A stretch of 64,000 nt of DNA from Acidobacteriales bacterium 59-55 (GTDB lineage Bacteria > Acidobacteriota > Terriglobia > Terriglobales > Acidobacteriaceae). Below the pieces are notes generated by a model. The model worked only from the letters and a program-made list of their open reading frames with translations. It did not search any database and had not been told where the DNA came from. Within the stretch, counting starts at the first letter, position 1. Every line of letters starts with the position of its first letter. Positions 1 through 9,423 of this stretch are shown piece by piece. The DNA lies in the NCBI GenBank assembly GCA_001897435.1, contig MKSV01000004.1, forward strand, positions 434,001-498,000, given 5' to 3'. The translations under genes and the position numbers were made by a program.

Positions 1-1495
1 CGTTGCCGCCGAGCGAGAGGCCGTTGAGGCTGGTGTTATAGGCGGCGGCATAGACGAAGGGCTTGAAGATGGAGCCGGTGGGTCGCTTGGCAACAGCGTG
101 ATTGAGCTGAGAGGCGGAGTAGTTGCGCCCTCCGACCAGCGCGAGAACCTGGCCGGTATGCGGGTTGATGGCGACGAGCGCGATCTGCGGGTAGGTAATG
201 TCCTTGTCGCTCTTTTTATGCCGTTTGCGGACGAGTTCATCGACCTTCTTCATGCCGACTTCGACCGCTTCAGAGGCGGCTCGTTGGAGATCGGGGTCGA
301 GAGAGGTATAGATGCGCAGGTTCTGGTGGCTGAGGTCCTGGTCGCCGATCTTGCGTATGAGCTGGTCGTGGACGAGATCGACAAAGTAAGGGGCTTCACG
401 GGCGTCGATGTTAGACGAAGCGAGACGGAGGGGCTCGGCCTTGAAGCGACTGGCCTCGCTCGCAGTAAGGGCTCCGGTCTCGACCATGGAGTCGAGGACG
501 ACGTTGCGGCGATCCATGGCGCGCTGGAAGTGGCGATAGGGGTTCAGGCGGTTGGGGCTTTGGATCATGCCCGCAAGCAGAGCACACTCGGCGGTATCGA
601 GCTGGCGGAGATTTTTGCCGAAGTAAGATTGAGCGGCTTCGCCGAAGCCATTGATGGCGTAGCTGCCACGCTGTCCGAGGTTGATCTCGTTGGCGTACAT
701 CGCGAAGATCTGCTGCTTGGTGAAGCGGGATTCGAGCTGGAAGGTGATGAGAATTTCGATGAGCTTGCGCTTGATGAGTTTGTCGGGCGTCAGAAAGAAG
801 CCACGCGCAAGCTGCTGCGTGAGCGTGGAGCCTCCGCAGGTCATGTGGCGGGATAGGATGTCCTCGATGGCGCACTTGCCGATGCGGACGAAGTTGACGC
901 CGGAGTGCTCGAAGAAGCGACGATCCTCGATGGCGGTGACGGCCGCGACCATGCGGGGCGGAATATCGTTATAAGTGACGATGCGCCGCTTGGTGCGGCT
1001 CTTGTCTTCCGAGAGCGCGGTAATGAGCTGAGGCTCGAGATCGTAGGCGGCGAGGGCAACGCCATTTTCGGCAGTGATCTTCTGGACGGTACCGCTACTG
1101 ATGGTGATGGTGGCGCCATCGGTGCTGTGGTAGCTCTCCGGGCCTGGCTTGATGAAGATGCTGTTTCCGTCGAGCTTGAAGGTCCCCATCTTCGGGTTGT
1201 TGTTGTAGTTGGCGTGGCGAAGGTCGTCGGCGATGGCGGAGGCGGTGAGCTTCTGGCCGGGACGGACTTCGCGGGGAGCCGCGTAGATCTGCGAGACGCT
1301 GGCGAAGATGGGGCCGGCGGCAAGGCGATCATCGACCACGCGCTGGTAGTGGAAGTAGAAGTAGCCGAAGATGGCAACGCTGACAGCGAGGCAGGCCAGC
1401 ACAGCTACCAAAAGCGGACGCATGAGGCTGGAACCGAAGCCGGGTTGCCGAGGATTGGATCGGCGATTGCTGCCGTATTTGAGTTTAAGTGGCAA
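1..1495 (-). CDS. Class A penicillin-binding protein (PBP1A type), C-terminus beyond window edge
   Basis: Bifunctional peptidoglycan glycosyltransferase/transpeptidase of the inner membrane, read on the minus strand with no stop to the window edge. An N-terminal membrane helix (about residues 26-42) is followed by a UB2H-like stretch, then a GT51 domain with the motif AIEDRRFFEHSG carrying the catalytic Glu and the motif GGSTLTQQLAR. The transpeptidase SxxK motif is visible as RPTGSIFKPF near the edge; the SxN and KTG motifs lie outside the window. I chose the TTG at 1495 because GGAAGAG sits six bases upstream and the resulting N-terminus (PLKLKYGSNRR before the helix) is basic as in the family. 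The first ATG (1423) would start inside the basic tail just before the helix. The gene lies 20 bases after the proS stop, so the two are probably co-transcribed. Family assignment is very secure; the start is inferred. Confidence 0.93.
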   Translation of the reverse strand, partial: MPLKLKYGSNRRSNPRQPGFGSSLMRPLLVAVLACLAVSVAIFGYFYFHYQRVVDDRLAAGPIFASVSQIYAAPREVRPGQKLTASAIADDLRHANYNNNPKMGTFKLDGNSIFIKPGPESYHSTDGATITISSGTVQKITAENGVALAAYDLEPQLITALSEDKSRTKRRIVTYNDIPPRMVAAVTAIEDRRFFEHSGVNFVRIGKCAIEDILSRHMTCGGSTLTQQLARGFFLTPDKLIKRKLIEILITFQLESRFTKQQIFAMYANEINLGQRGSYAINGFGEAAQSYFGKNLRQLDTAECALLAGMIQSPNRLNPYRHFQRAMDRRNVVLDSMVETGALTASEASRFKAEPLRLASSNIDAREAPYFVDLVHDQLIRKIGDQDLSHQNLRIYTSLDPDLQRAASEAVEVGMKKVDELVRKRHKKSDKDITYPQIALVAINPHTGQVLALVGGRNYSASQLNHAVAKRPTGSIFKPFVYAAAYNTSLNGLSLGGN

Positions 1496-1515
1496 GTGTC
1501 TCTTCCGTTGGACGC

Positions 1516-3387
1516 CTATTTGACGGCTGCGGGGAGCGAGGTGCGCAGCGCGGATGTTATCCGAGTGGTGACATGGCCGGCTATCTCGTTCAGGGCAATG
1601 TCGTTGCTCTGGTTCTGGAGGCGGTCGACGAACTCTACTTTACCTTCTGCCACGCCGCGTCCGATGTTAATACGATAGGGAATGCCGACGAGGTCGGCGT
1701 CTTTGAACTTGACTCCGGCACGCTCGTCGCGGTCGTCGAGGAGAACGTCGAGGCCCGCGGCTTCGAGCGCGGTCGCTATTTTTTCACCTTCGGCAACAAG
1801 AGCAGCGTCTTTGATGTTGGTGATGGTGATGACAATATGGAACGGGGCAATGGCCGGGTGGAGGGCGTAGGAGGAGCCCTCGTTAGCCGCGGCTGAGCTT
1901 TCGATGGCGGCGGTGAGGATGCGTTCGACGCCGATACCGTAGCTGCCCATGATGAGGGTGACTTCCTTGCCCTCGCGATTGAGGACGGTGGCGCCCATGG
2001 ATTTGGAGTACTTGTAGCCGAGCTTGAAGATGTGGCCGATCTCGACAGCTTTGCCGATGCGCAGAGGGCTGCCGTCGATGGGGCAGCCTTCGCCCTCGTT
2101 GACGTTGCGGATATCGGCGATAAGCGTTGGGGTGAAGTCGCGGCCCGGGGTCACGTTGCGCAGGTGGTAGTCGAGCTTATTGGCGCCGGCGACGAGGTTC
2201 TTGCGGCCTTCGAGGCCGCCGTCCATGGCGACGATGGTTTTGAGGACACGATTCGGTACGTCTTCGCGGAAGATGCCTTTGATCTGCTCGAGCGCCTTTC
2301 CGGTCTTCAGACCGTTGAGCGAGCCCTGGGTCATCACTTCCGGGATGCCGATGGGACTGAGAAATCCGGCAGGGCCGCCGATGTGGAGTTCAAGCTCTTC
2401 GGCGACCATGGGGCGGAGTTCAGAGACTCCGGCGATGGCCATCAACTTGGTTTCGTTGACCTGATGATCGCCGCGGAGGAACGTAACGATGGGAAGGAGG
2501 GGAGTATCTGTTTCGGCGGCAGTCCGCGTCCCCATGAAGGCCACGCACTTGATGTCCTGCGAGGCATGGATGCCGAAGAAAGCGGTGACGTCGGCGATGG
2601 AGCCCATGCCGGGAGTGGAGACCAGCTCAGGCTGGCCGTCGCCTGTGGGAGCGAGGTCTTCGACCGGGGTGAGGCGGCTGGTTGCTTTCTCCAGGTTGGC
2701 GGCGTAGCCGGAGGCGCTGCTGGCGATGAGGTCTTCGCCTGCATCGGTGTAGACCATGAACTCCTGCGAGCCGGAACCGCCCATGGCCCCCGAGTCCGCC
2801 TCGACGGCGACGAAGTTAAGGCCGCAGCGCTCGAAGATGCGGACGTAGGCGTTATGGTGCTTGGCGTAGCTGGCGTCAAGCCCGGCTTCGTCGATGTCGA
2901 AGGAGTAGGCGTCCTTCATGATGAACTGGCGAACGCGGAGCAGGCCGGACTTGGGGCGAGGCTCGTCGCGGAACTTGGTCTGGATCTGGTACCAGATCTG
3001 GGGAAGCTGTTTATAGCTGCGCAGCTCTTTGCGGGCGATGTCGGTCATGACCTCTTCGTGGGTCATGGCGAGGCAAAGCTCCGCGCCCTTGCGGTCCTTG
3101 AGGCGGAACATGTTGTCGCCCATTACGGTCCAGCGCCCGCTGGCCTCCCAGACTTCCCTGGGATTGAGGGCGGGGAGGAGGAACTCCTGGCCGATCCGGT
3201 CCATCTCTTCGCGGATGATGGCAACGATCTTATTCATGGAGCGGTTGCCGAGGAAGAGGTAACTATAGATTCCGGCTCCAAGCTGGCGAATATAACCGGC
3301 GCGAAGGAGGAGCTTGTGGCTGGCGACTTCGGCGTCCGCAGGCGCTTCGCGGAGAGTGGGTATAAAGAGCGTGGACCAGCGATGCAT
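1516..3387 (-). CDS. proS: Prolyl-tRNA synthetase, bacterial type with insertion domain
   Basis: Charges tRNA-Pro with proline in the cytoplasm. The roughly 623-residue protein has the class II catalytic core split by the long editing/insertion domain that marks bacterial-type ProRS, followed by the C-terminal anticodon-binding domain. The N-terminal motif [21 protein letters not shown] and the later [12 protein letters not shown] are typical. The frame stays open 16 codons further upstream, but the family normally begins at [11 protein letters not shown], so I start at 3387. No strong ribosome binding site precedes either start. The PBP gene follows after 20 bases. Standard housekeeping enzyme. 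Confidence 0.95.
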   Translation of the reverse strand: MHRWSTLFIPTLREAPADAEVASHKLLLRAGYIRQLGAGIYSYLFLGNRSMNKIVAIIREEMDRIGQEFLLPALNPREVWEASGRWTVMGDNMFRLKDRKGAELCLAMTHEEVMTDIARKELRSYKQLPQIWYQIQTKFRDEPRPKSGLLRVRQFIMKDAYSFDIDEAGLDASYAKHHNAYVRIFERCGLNFVAVEADSGAMGGSGSQEFMVYTDAGEDLIASSASGYAANLEKATSRLTPVEDLAPTGDGQPELVSTPGMGSIADVTAFFGIHASQDIKCVAFMGTRTAAETDTPLLPIVTFLRGDHQVNETKLMAIAGVSELRPMVAEELELHIGGPAGFLSPIGIPEVMTQGSLNGLKTGKALEQIKGIFREDVPNRVLKTIVAMDGGLEGRKNLVAGANKLDYHLRNVTPGRDFTPTLIADIRNVNEGEGCPIDGSPLRIGKAVEIGHIFKLGYKYSKSMGATVLNREGKEVTLIMGSYGIGVERILTAAIESSAAANEGSSYALHPAIAPFHIVITITNIKDAALVAEGEKIATALEAAGLDVLLDDRDERAGVKFKDADLVGIPYRINIGRGVAEGKVEFVDRLQNQSNDIALNEIAGHVTTRITSALRTSLPAAVK

Positions 3388-3685
3388 GGACAAAGAGAGC
3401 GCTTTCCGGCCCGCTCCGGTGTGCCGTGCGGGCATAGAGGATGAGTCTTCATTCTAACCGAGCGGTTGCAGTGCTTCCGTTTGCGGAAAGAGAAGGACCG
3501 GAGCGGAGGCGCCTTGTTGTATACGTTCAAGTGTGCAATTGATTGCAGCTATGGCTATGGCGTCCATGCAATTGAGAGTATGATTACCTTCCAGTTCGAC
3601 TGATGCGAAGCGATAATCTGCTTTACTCCCGATTAAGCTGTATACCTGCCGAGGTTGAAAAACTTCTCTTTTTTACGGGTGTGCC
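3388..3685. other. Intergenic region between proS and the receiver-like gene
   Basis: About 300 bases separating two divergently read genes, so it should hold both promoters. It is AT-richer near 3560-3670 than its flanks. I see no clear operator, hairpin or RNA gene. Confidence 0.4.
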
Positions 3686-4087
3686 GTGTACAAAATTCTT
3701 TTGGCAGGACAAGACTTTCGATTATTGGCAACGCGGGCCGCGGTATTGAGCAGAACGAACGCGCGCGTCGTCTGCTGCAATGCAGCGGAGGCTTTGAAGG
3801 TATTGGAAGGTGAGGGCTTCGATCTGGTGGTCTTGTGCCACTCGCTGGCAGAGCCGGATGCGGCCGGAATTACGGTTGCGGTTCATCGACGGTGGCCTCG
3901 GATGAGAATCCTGATGGTGGTCTCCGATGCGTCGGGTGAACGGCTCTATCGTGACGTGGAGTTTGACGCGACCAGTTCGCCGGAGCCGGACCATCTGATT
4001 CGCCAGGTTACCGAATTGCTGGAAGGATTGCCGAACCATAGCATCGAAGAGACGATGCAATTGGCACATCGCCAGCATGTGTGGTGA
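3686..4087 (+). CDS. Degenerate response-regulator receiver domain protein
   Basis: A 133-residue stand-alone protein with the alternating strand/helix pattern of a CheY-like receiver: an N-terminal YKILLAGQD strand and a DLVVLCHSL strand where the phosphoacceptor Asp would normally sit. That position reads Cys/His, so phosphorylation at the usual site is unlikely. The acidic pocket near the N-terminus is also reduced. It starts at GTG (3686). No kinase or output domain is adjacent. I infer a pseudo-receiver used for protein-protein interaction; the function is unknown. Confidence 0.6.
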   Translation: MYKILLAGQDFRLLATRAAVLSRTNARVVCCNAAEALKVLEGEGFDLVVLCHSLAEPDAAGITVAVHRRWPRMRILMVVSDASGERLYRDVEFDATSSPEPDHLIRQVTELLEGLPNHSIEETMQLAHRQHVW

Positions 4088-4191
4088 GCCGGAGATACGA
4101 AGTATTCTCCACTGCGCCGTGTGATAACAATGCACGTTCCGTTCGCGAGGGTGTTTTTAAGCTTTGGACGGCTTCTGAGGTGGGGAAGTCT

Positions 4192-5190
4192 CTAGGATCG
4201 GTTAGTGGTCCAGAGGTCGTGCAGGTGGAGGACGCCCTCTACCTGGCCATCAGTGCCGGTAACGATCAATGAGGTGATCTTTTTCTCTTCCATCAGCGCG
4301 AGAGCGCTGGAGGCAAAGGCGTTGCCCGGGATGGTGAGGGGGCGCGAGTTCATGATCTCTCCAGCAGTACGTTCGAGGGCGCGGGAGCCGTCGCGTTCGA
4401 GCAGGCGGCGGAGGTCGCCGTCGGAGATCATGCCGAGCAGGGAATTGTCCTTGAGAACCGTGGTCATGCCGAGCTTCTTGTGGGACATCTCGTGGATGAC
4501 CTGCGGCAGGGGTGTATCGGGTGTGACCGCGGGCAGGGCGTCGCCGGTGTGCATGAGATCGCGGACGCGGGCGAGGCGCTTGCCGAGACAGCCTCCGGGA
4601 TGAAGATCGGCGAAGTCTTCGGCCTTCCAGCCGCGGCGGCGGCTGACTTCGAGCGCCAGAGCATCGCCGAGGGCGAGCATCACAGTGGTCGAGGCTGTGG
4701 GGGCTAGGTTGAGCGGGCAGGCTTCGGCATCGACGCTGGTATCAAGAAAGAGGTCACTGGACAGGGCGAGGGTGGATGCGGGGCAACTACAGAAGCTGAT
4801 GACCTTGGCGGAGAGGCGCTTGAGCGTGGGGAGAAGGCTGAGGAGTTCTTCCGTCTCGCCGCTGGCGGAGAGGGCGAGGACGGTGTCGCCGCGCGTGATC
4901 ATGCCGAGGTCGCCGTGCAAGGCTTCGGCGGGGTGCAGAAAGTGGGCCGGGGTTCCGGTCGAACGCAGGGTTGCGGCAATTTTACGCGCGATGATGCCGC
5001 TCTTCCCGATGCCGGTGACGACAACGCTTTGGCGGTTGTTGGCGGCATCAATAAGGAGGTCGGCGGCCGCGGTGAAGGGTTCGAGCATGGTGTTGTCGAG
5101 CCGCTGGGCGAGGCTACCGAGGGCAGCGGCTTCGACACGCACGAAGTTCGAAGCGGGAGTATCGGACGGATTGGATGCCTTGTCGTTCAT
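4192..5190 (-). CDS. kdsD: KpsF/GutQ-family arabinose-5-phosphate isomerase (SIS + two CBS domains)
   Basis: Interconverts D-ribulose 5-phosphate and D-arabinose 5-phosphate, the entry step to Kdo for lipopolysaccharide. The 332-residue protein has a SIS sugar-isomerase domain at about residues 40-175 (motifs GIGKSGIIARKIAATL and SASGETEE) and a pair of CBS domains at about 210-330. This is the full length and order of the KpsF/GutQ/KdsD family. No other Kdo gene is adjacent. Family members can also serve in capsule or sugar-alcohol metabolism, so the symbol is by best family match. Confidence 0.9.
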   Translation of the reverse strand: MNDKASNPSDTPASNFVRVEAAALGSLAQRLDNTMLEPFTAAADLLIDAANNRQSVVVTGIGKSGIIARKIAATLRSTGTPAHFLHPAEALHGDLGMITRGDTVLALSASGETEELLSLLPTLKRLSAKVISFCSCPASTLALSSDLFLDTSVDAEACPLNLAPTASTTVMLALGDALALEVSRRRGWKAEDFADLHPGGCLGKRLARVRDLMHTGDALPAVTPDTPLPQVIHEMSHKKLGMTTVLKDNSLLGMISDGDLRRLLERDGSRALERTAGEIMNSRPLTIPGNAFASSALALMEEKKITSLIVTGTDGQVEGVLHLHDLWTTNRS

Positions 5191-5311
5191 GATTGCTAAG
5201 TCATGTCGATGCTAGCAGAGGGCGCGTGGTGCGGCGTTAGAGGCAGATTTGCGTCTAAACTGAAGTAGTAGGGCCTGCGCAGAGCGTTGGCCGAAAGGAC
5301 ATCCAACCAAA

Positions 5312-5962
5312 GTGAAGCGGAATACGTTGGTTCTCGGTCTGATGATTGTTGGAATCTCGCTGATGTTGTGGGCGGGATGGCATAACCTGCGAAACCGGCG
5401 AATTGCGATGCAGAAGGCCCAGGCCAATCATGTGATGCTGACCCCGGCCCAGCCGGGACAGACGGCTGATGAGGATGACTCGGCGATGATGGACCCGGGC
5501 GCAAAATTGCGCGGGAAAACGGCGCCGGGATTCACGCTGAAGGACCTTGATGGGAAGAAAGTATCGCTGGCCGACTATAAGGGCCGTCCCGTGCTGGTGA
5601 ACTTCTGGGCTACGTGGTGCGCTCCGTGCAAGGTGGAGATGCCCTGGTTCGAGGAGTTGCGGAAGCAGTATGCGGCGCAGGGGTTTGAGATTCTCGGACT
5701 GACCGACGATGCCGATGCGGGCAAGGATGTCATTGCGAAGGTGGCGAAGAAGACCGGCGTGACCTATCCGATTCTGTTGACGGACGGAAAGGTGCAGACG
5801 GCTTATGGCGGACTGGACTATCTGCCAATGTCGTTCTATGTGGACAGGAATGGCACCATTGTTGAGGTGACCGCGGGGTTGGGCTCGAAGGACGAAATTG
5901 AAGCCAACATCAAGAAGACGATCGCTTCAGGAATGACGGCTGCCGTGAAAGGCGGCGAATAA
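5312..5962 (+). CDS. TlpA-like membrane-anchored thioredoxin
   Basis: A 216-residue thiol-disulphide oxidoreductase with one N-terminal membrane helix (about residues 7-23) that places the catalytic domain in the periplasm. The thioredoxin-fold domain starts near residue 70 and has the active site WCAPC in the context FWATWCAPCKVEMPW, plus a cis-Pro region at LPMSFYVD. It starts at GTG (5312). The next gene begins inside its stop codon region (TAATG), so the two are translationally coupled. The pair probably handles electron transfer to periplasmic thiols, for example in cytochrome c maturation. Substrates are unknown. Confidence 0.9.
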   Translation: MKRNTLVLGLMIVGISLMLWAGWHNLRNRRIAMQKAQANHVMLTPAQPGQTADEDDSAMMDPGAKLRGKTAPGFTLKDLDGKKVSLADYKGRPVLVNFWATWCAPCKVEMPWFEELRKQYAAQGFEILGLTDDADAGKDVIAKVAKKTGVTYPILLTDGKVQTAYGGLDYLPMSFYVDRNGTIVEVTAGLGSKDEIEANIKKTIASGMTAAVKGGE

Positions 5963-6453
5963 TGCGTTGGTTGTGGGCTACAGCGTTGGCGACGATCATG
6001 TTTGGCGCGGGAATGCTGCCGGCACAGATGGGGAACCTGAACGCGGGAGCCGCCAGGTCGAAGATGTACGTGACCTACGATGCGGAACCGCAAGTGGTAA
6101 CGGCCGGCAAACGGAGTGTGCTGGAGTTGCGCTTCCGTGTGCTGAATGGCTTTCATGTGAACTCGAACACGCCGAAGTCGGAGATCCTGATTCCGACGAA
6201 TCTTACGCTGCAACCGGCGGCGGGTGTGAAGACGGATCCGGCGCAATATCCGGCGGGCACCGCTTACAGCTTCGCCTTCAGTCCGAAGGAGAAGCTGGAT
6301 GTTTATATGGGAGATTTCACGGTGAAGCTGCCCGTGATAGCCAGGGCGGGGGCGCATGCGGTCGATGGGACGCTGCGCTATCAGGCATGCGACCATGCGG
6401 CGTGCTATCCGCCGAAGAATCTGCCTGTGCAGGTTATCTTTACAGCAAAGTAG
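5962..6453 (+). CDS. Orphan DsbD N-terminal (alpha) domain protein
   Basis: A 163-residue secreted protein with a signal peptide (about residues 1-21, ending near AQ) and a single immunoglobulin-like DsbD-alpha domain. The cysteine pair in CDHAACYPP corresponds to the redox pair that carries electrons in full-length DsbD. The central membrane domain and C-terminal thioredoxin domain of DsbD are absent. The gene overlaps the stop of the upstream TlpA gene by one base. I infer that TlpA and this domain form a split thiol relay, with the membrane electron donor encoded elsewhere. Confidence 0.82.
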   Translation: MRWLWATALATIMFGAGMLPAQMGNLNAGAARSKMYVTYDAEPQVVTAGKRSVLELRFRVLNGFHVNSNTPKSEILIPTNLTLQPAAGVKTDPAQYPAGTAYSFAFSPKEKLDVYMGDFTVKLPVIARAGAHAVDGTLRYQACDHAACYPPKNLPVQVIFTAK

Positions 6454-6562
6454 TGGCGGGATGGATTCCGCTTCCACAGATGTTTTAGGACTTTCGCTGC
6501 CTCGGCGGCGCGGTCATGGCATCATCAATAGAAGGCAATGAGAGTGGAGCGAGCAGGGCGCG

Positions 6563-7744
6563 ATGGATGAATTTAGAAGGCTGACACGGCTGCCGGCGTA
6601 TGTGTTCAACATAACGGGTGAGTTGAAGGCCGCGGCACGCAAGCGCGGCGAAGACATCATCGACTTCGGGATGGGCAATCCTGATGGAGCGACGCCAAAG
6701 GCAATCGTCGACAAGCTGATTGAAGCAGCGCAGCGGACGGCAACGCACCGCTATTCGCTGTCGCGCGGGGTGCCCCGTCTGAGGAAGGCGATCTGCAACT
6801 GGTACAAGACGCGCTACAACGTCGATCTCAACCCGGAGACGGAGGCGATTGTCACTATCGGCTCGAAGGAGGGCATCGCTCATCTTTGCCTGGCGGTGCT
6901 CGATGACGAGGACACGGTTGCGGTTCCGAATCCGAGCTATCCGATCCATATCTTCGGGCCGGTGATCGCTGGATCGAAGGTGCAGAGCATTCCTCTGGTG
7001 GACGGCGACGCGGACGTCCTGCTGGCGAAGCTGGAGCATGATCTTCCCTTGATGCAGCCGCGGCCGAAGCTGCTGATCCTGAACTTTCCGGCGAACCCGA
7101 CAACGCAGTGTGTCGATCTTCCGTTCTTCGAGCGCATCGTCGCGCTGTGCAAGGAACTGGGCATTTATATCGTCCACGACCTGGCGTATGCCGACATCGT
7201 GTTCGATGGATATCGCGCGCCGAGCGTGCTGGAGGTTGCGGGCGCGAAGGACATTGCGGTCGAATTTTTCACGCTCTCGAAGAGCTACAACATGCCGGGC
7301 TGGCGGGTCGGCTTCATGGTCGGCAATCCGAAGCTTGTCGCCGCGCTGGGACGCATCAAGAGCTACTTCGACTATGGGACGTTTACGCCGATCCAGGTTG
7401 CTTCGATCGCTGCTCTCGAAGGTCCGCAGGAATGCGTGGCGAAGATTCGCGACAACTACAAGGCTCGGCGAGATGTGCTGGTATCGGGGTTGAACAAACT
7501 GGGCTGGCCGGTCGAGCTGCCGAAGGCCACGATGTTTGTCTGGGCGAAGATTCCGGAGCAGTATCGGGCTCCGGGATCGGTCGAGTTCTCGAAGAAGCTG
7601 CTGCTGGAGGCTAAGACTGCGGTGAGTCCCGGGGTCGGTTTTGGAGAGCATGGTGACGGGCATGTGCGGTTCGCGCTGATTGAGAACGAAGAGCGGACAC
7701 GACAGGCGCTCCGAGGGATCAAGCAGATGTTCAAGAACGGGTAA
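6563..7744 (+). CDS. alaC: AlaC-type alanine aminotransferase (PLP-dependent fold I)
   Basis: Cytoplasmic PLP enzyme that transfers the amino group between glutamate and pyruvate to make alanine. The 393-residue sequence closely follows enterobacterial AlaC from my memory of that family: RLPAYVFNITGELK at the N-terminus, DIIDFGMGNPDGATP, the PLP-lysine region TLSKSYNMPGWRVGF, and VRFALIEN near the C-terminus. The catalytic Lys is in SKSYN. LL-diaminopimelate aminotransferases of the same subclass are an alternative, but motif agreement with AlaC is strong along the whole length. Confidence 0.9.
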   Translation: MDEFRRLTRLPAYVFNITGELKAAARKRGEDIIDFGMGNPDGATPKAIVDKLIEAAQRTATHRYSLSRGVPRLRKAICNWYKTRYNVDLNPETEAIVTIGSKEGIAHLCLAVLDDEDTVAVPNPSYPIHIFGPVIAGSKVQSIPLVDGDADVLLAKLEHDLPLMQPRPKLLILNFPANPTTQCVDLPFFERIVALCKELGIYIVHDLAYADIVFDGYRAPSVLEVAGAKDIAVEFFTLSKSYNMPGWRVGFMVGNPKLVAALGRIKSYFDYGTFTPIQVASIAALEGPQECVAKIRDNYKARRDVLVSGLNKLGWPVELPKATMFVWAKIPEQYRAPGSVEFSKKLLLEAKTAVSPGVGFGEHGDGHVRFALIENEERTRQALRGIKQMFKNG

Positions 7745-7840
7745 GTCTTTTTCTCGACTCCTTGCGCACATCGCCTTGATGAAGCCTGGCCATGAATGGG
7801 ACGCATGGTCCTGTTTGCTAAATATAGAGCAGGGGATTCG

Positions 7841-9229
7841 TTACAGGGAGTTTCTCCTTGCAATGTTTCCCAGCATTGCCCCGCTGGGCTTGATCGTTCG
7901 TCTTTGGGTGGAGCGGTCTACTGCCACGATGCCGAATTTCGGGGTATAGCCGGACATCCACTCAAAGTTATCCATCAGCGACCATGCGACGTACCCGCGC
8001 ACGTCGACGCCGCTGTCGATAGCGCGCTTCAGTCCGGAGAGCGCTCGCTGAAAATATTCCACGCGACGGCTGTCATCCGTAGTGGCGACGCCATTTTCGG
8101 TGACGTAGATGGGCACGCCCGTTTGCTTGCCTGCATAGCGGACGACGTGTTCGACGCACTCCGGATAAAACTCCATGCCATTTTGGGTAAGTTCGGCGCC
8201 CTTGGCCGGCGGCAGGTCTTTCTTTCCGACGATCGAACGCGAGTACGTTTGCACTCCCAGATAGTCGCAGTGTTTTGCGGCTTCCAGCCAGGGGCCGTAT
8301 ACGTCAGCGCGCTTCTGTTCGAGATGGCTGTCCTCAGGGGCGGGTTGATCGTCCTGCATGGCGAGGTTGAAGCCGACCGGCATATTGGGGCGAACCGACT
8401 TCATTGCTTCCTTCCCCTTGGCATGCGCGGCGAGCAGACCGTCGCGCGTCCTCTTTCCATCACCCAGAAAGAAGTTGGAAAATTCAGGCGCATTTAACTG
8501 CTTTCGCACCTGCGCTAGGTTTGACTGAAACATCTCCGAGACGGTCTTTCCTCCCGCTGAAGGCGGCAGGTTGATCCAGTTCAGTAGCTGTGGAAGATCC
8601 GGCTCATTGAGCGTTGAGGCGTATCCGACGAGATCGCCGAGATGCCTGGTAGCCTTTTCACAAAAACGCGCGTAGAGGTCGGTGGCCCCGGGGCTTTCCC
8701 AAGCGCCTTTTAAAGCAAACCATCGCGGCAGTGAGAAATGAGAGTAGGTCAGCATGGGAGTCAGGTGATGTTCGTGACAGGCCGCGAGCATGCGCCGATA
8801 GTGATCGAGTTCAGCGTTGGAAAATTGACCTTCTTCCGGCTCAATTCGCGACCATTCCAGCGAAAAGCGGTAGGTATTGAAGCCCAGATCGGCCAACATG
8901 GCGATGTCCTGCGGATAGAGGTGATAGTGGTTGCAGGCATCCCCTGAGCGCTCTTTGAAGATGGTGCCGGGGAGGTACTCCATCATCCACAGATCGCTGT
9001 TCACGTTGTTTCCCTCGACCTGGTAACCAGCCGTGGCGCAGCCCCATAGAAATTGATTTGGAAAGGCCTTCGCGGCGTCTGACGGAGCCGAAGACGCCGC
9101 CTTGTCTGCTTGCGCAAATGACGGCTTTCCAAGCATGCCCAATGCGGCGGCAGCAGAGGCTCCCTGCAGAAGATCGCGGCGTGTAATCGATTTCATATTT
9201 GATTTAGCTACAAACTCCGACTCGTTCAT
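7841..9229 (-). CDS. Tat-exported GH1 beta-glucosidase
   Basis: Glycoside hydrolase family 1 enzyme, probably releasing terminal beta-glucosyl or beta-galactosyl units in the periplasm. The Tat signal reads SITRRDLLQGASAAAALG. The (beta/alpha)8 barrel follows with the acid/base Glu in TLNEPD and the nucleophile Glu in YVTENGVA; the C-terminal motif SLMDNFEWMSGY is also typical. I start at the ATG at 9229, which leaves an 11-residue extension before MKSITRR. The ATG at 9196 is an alternative, and the reading frame stays open to 9316. It sits alone between alaC and gltX, but its Tat export matches the other hydrolases of the 11-26 kb locus. Confidence 0.9.
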   Translation of the reverse strand: MNESEFVAKSNMKSITRRDLLQGASAAAALGMLGKPSFAQADKAASSAPSDAAKAFPNQFLWGCATAGYQVEGNNVNSDLWMMEYLPGTIFKERSGDACNHYHLYPQDIAMLADLGFNTYRFSLEWSRIEPEEGQFSNAELDHYRRMLAACHEHHLTPMLTYSHFSLPRWFALKGAWESPGATDLYARFCEKATRHLGDLVGYASTLNEPDLPQLLNWINLPPSAGGKTVSEMFQSNLAQVRKQLNAPEFSNFFLGDGKRTRDGLLAAHAKGKEAMKSVRPNMPVGFNLAMQDDQPAPEDSHLEQKRADVYGPWLEAAKHCDYLGVQTYSRSIVGKKDLPPAKGAELTQNGMEFYPECVEHVVRYAGKQTGVPIYVTENGVATTDDSRRVEYFQRALSGLKRAIDSGVDVRGYVAWSLMDNFEWMSGYTPKFGIVAVDRSTQRRTIKPSGAMLGNIARRNSL

Positions 9230-9423
9230 CTGGATGACTCGCTTTCGCCGATGCTGGCATGTTTTATTTTGGCGGCATGCTGAACCACCAATAGAAGGCG
9301 GGCGCCATAGTAACATCGCTGCCGGAGCAGACGCACAAAATCGTCTGACTCCACGAGGGATGAAGTCAGCGGCGGATGAGAACGGACAAAGCTGCGCTCT
9401 GCCGTTTGGGGCTTAGCTTTCGG

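Noticed and set aside
2032-3444. 470-codon open frame on the plus strand
   Set aside because: Antisense to proS; composition typical of a shadow frame.
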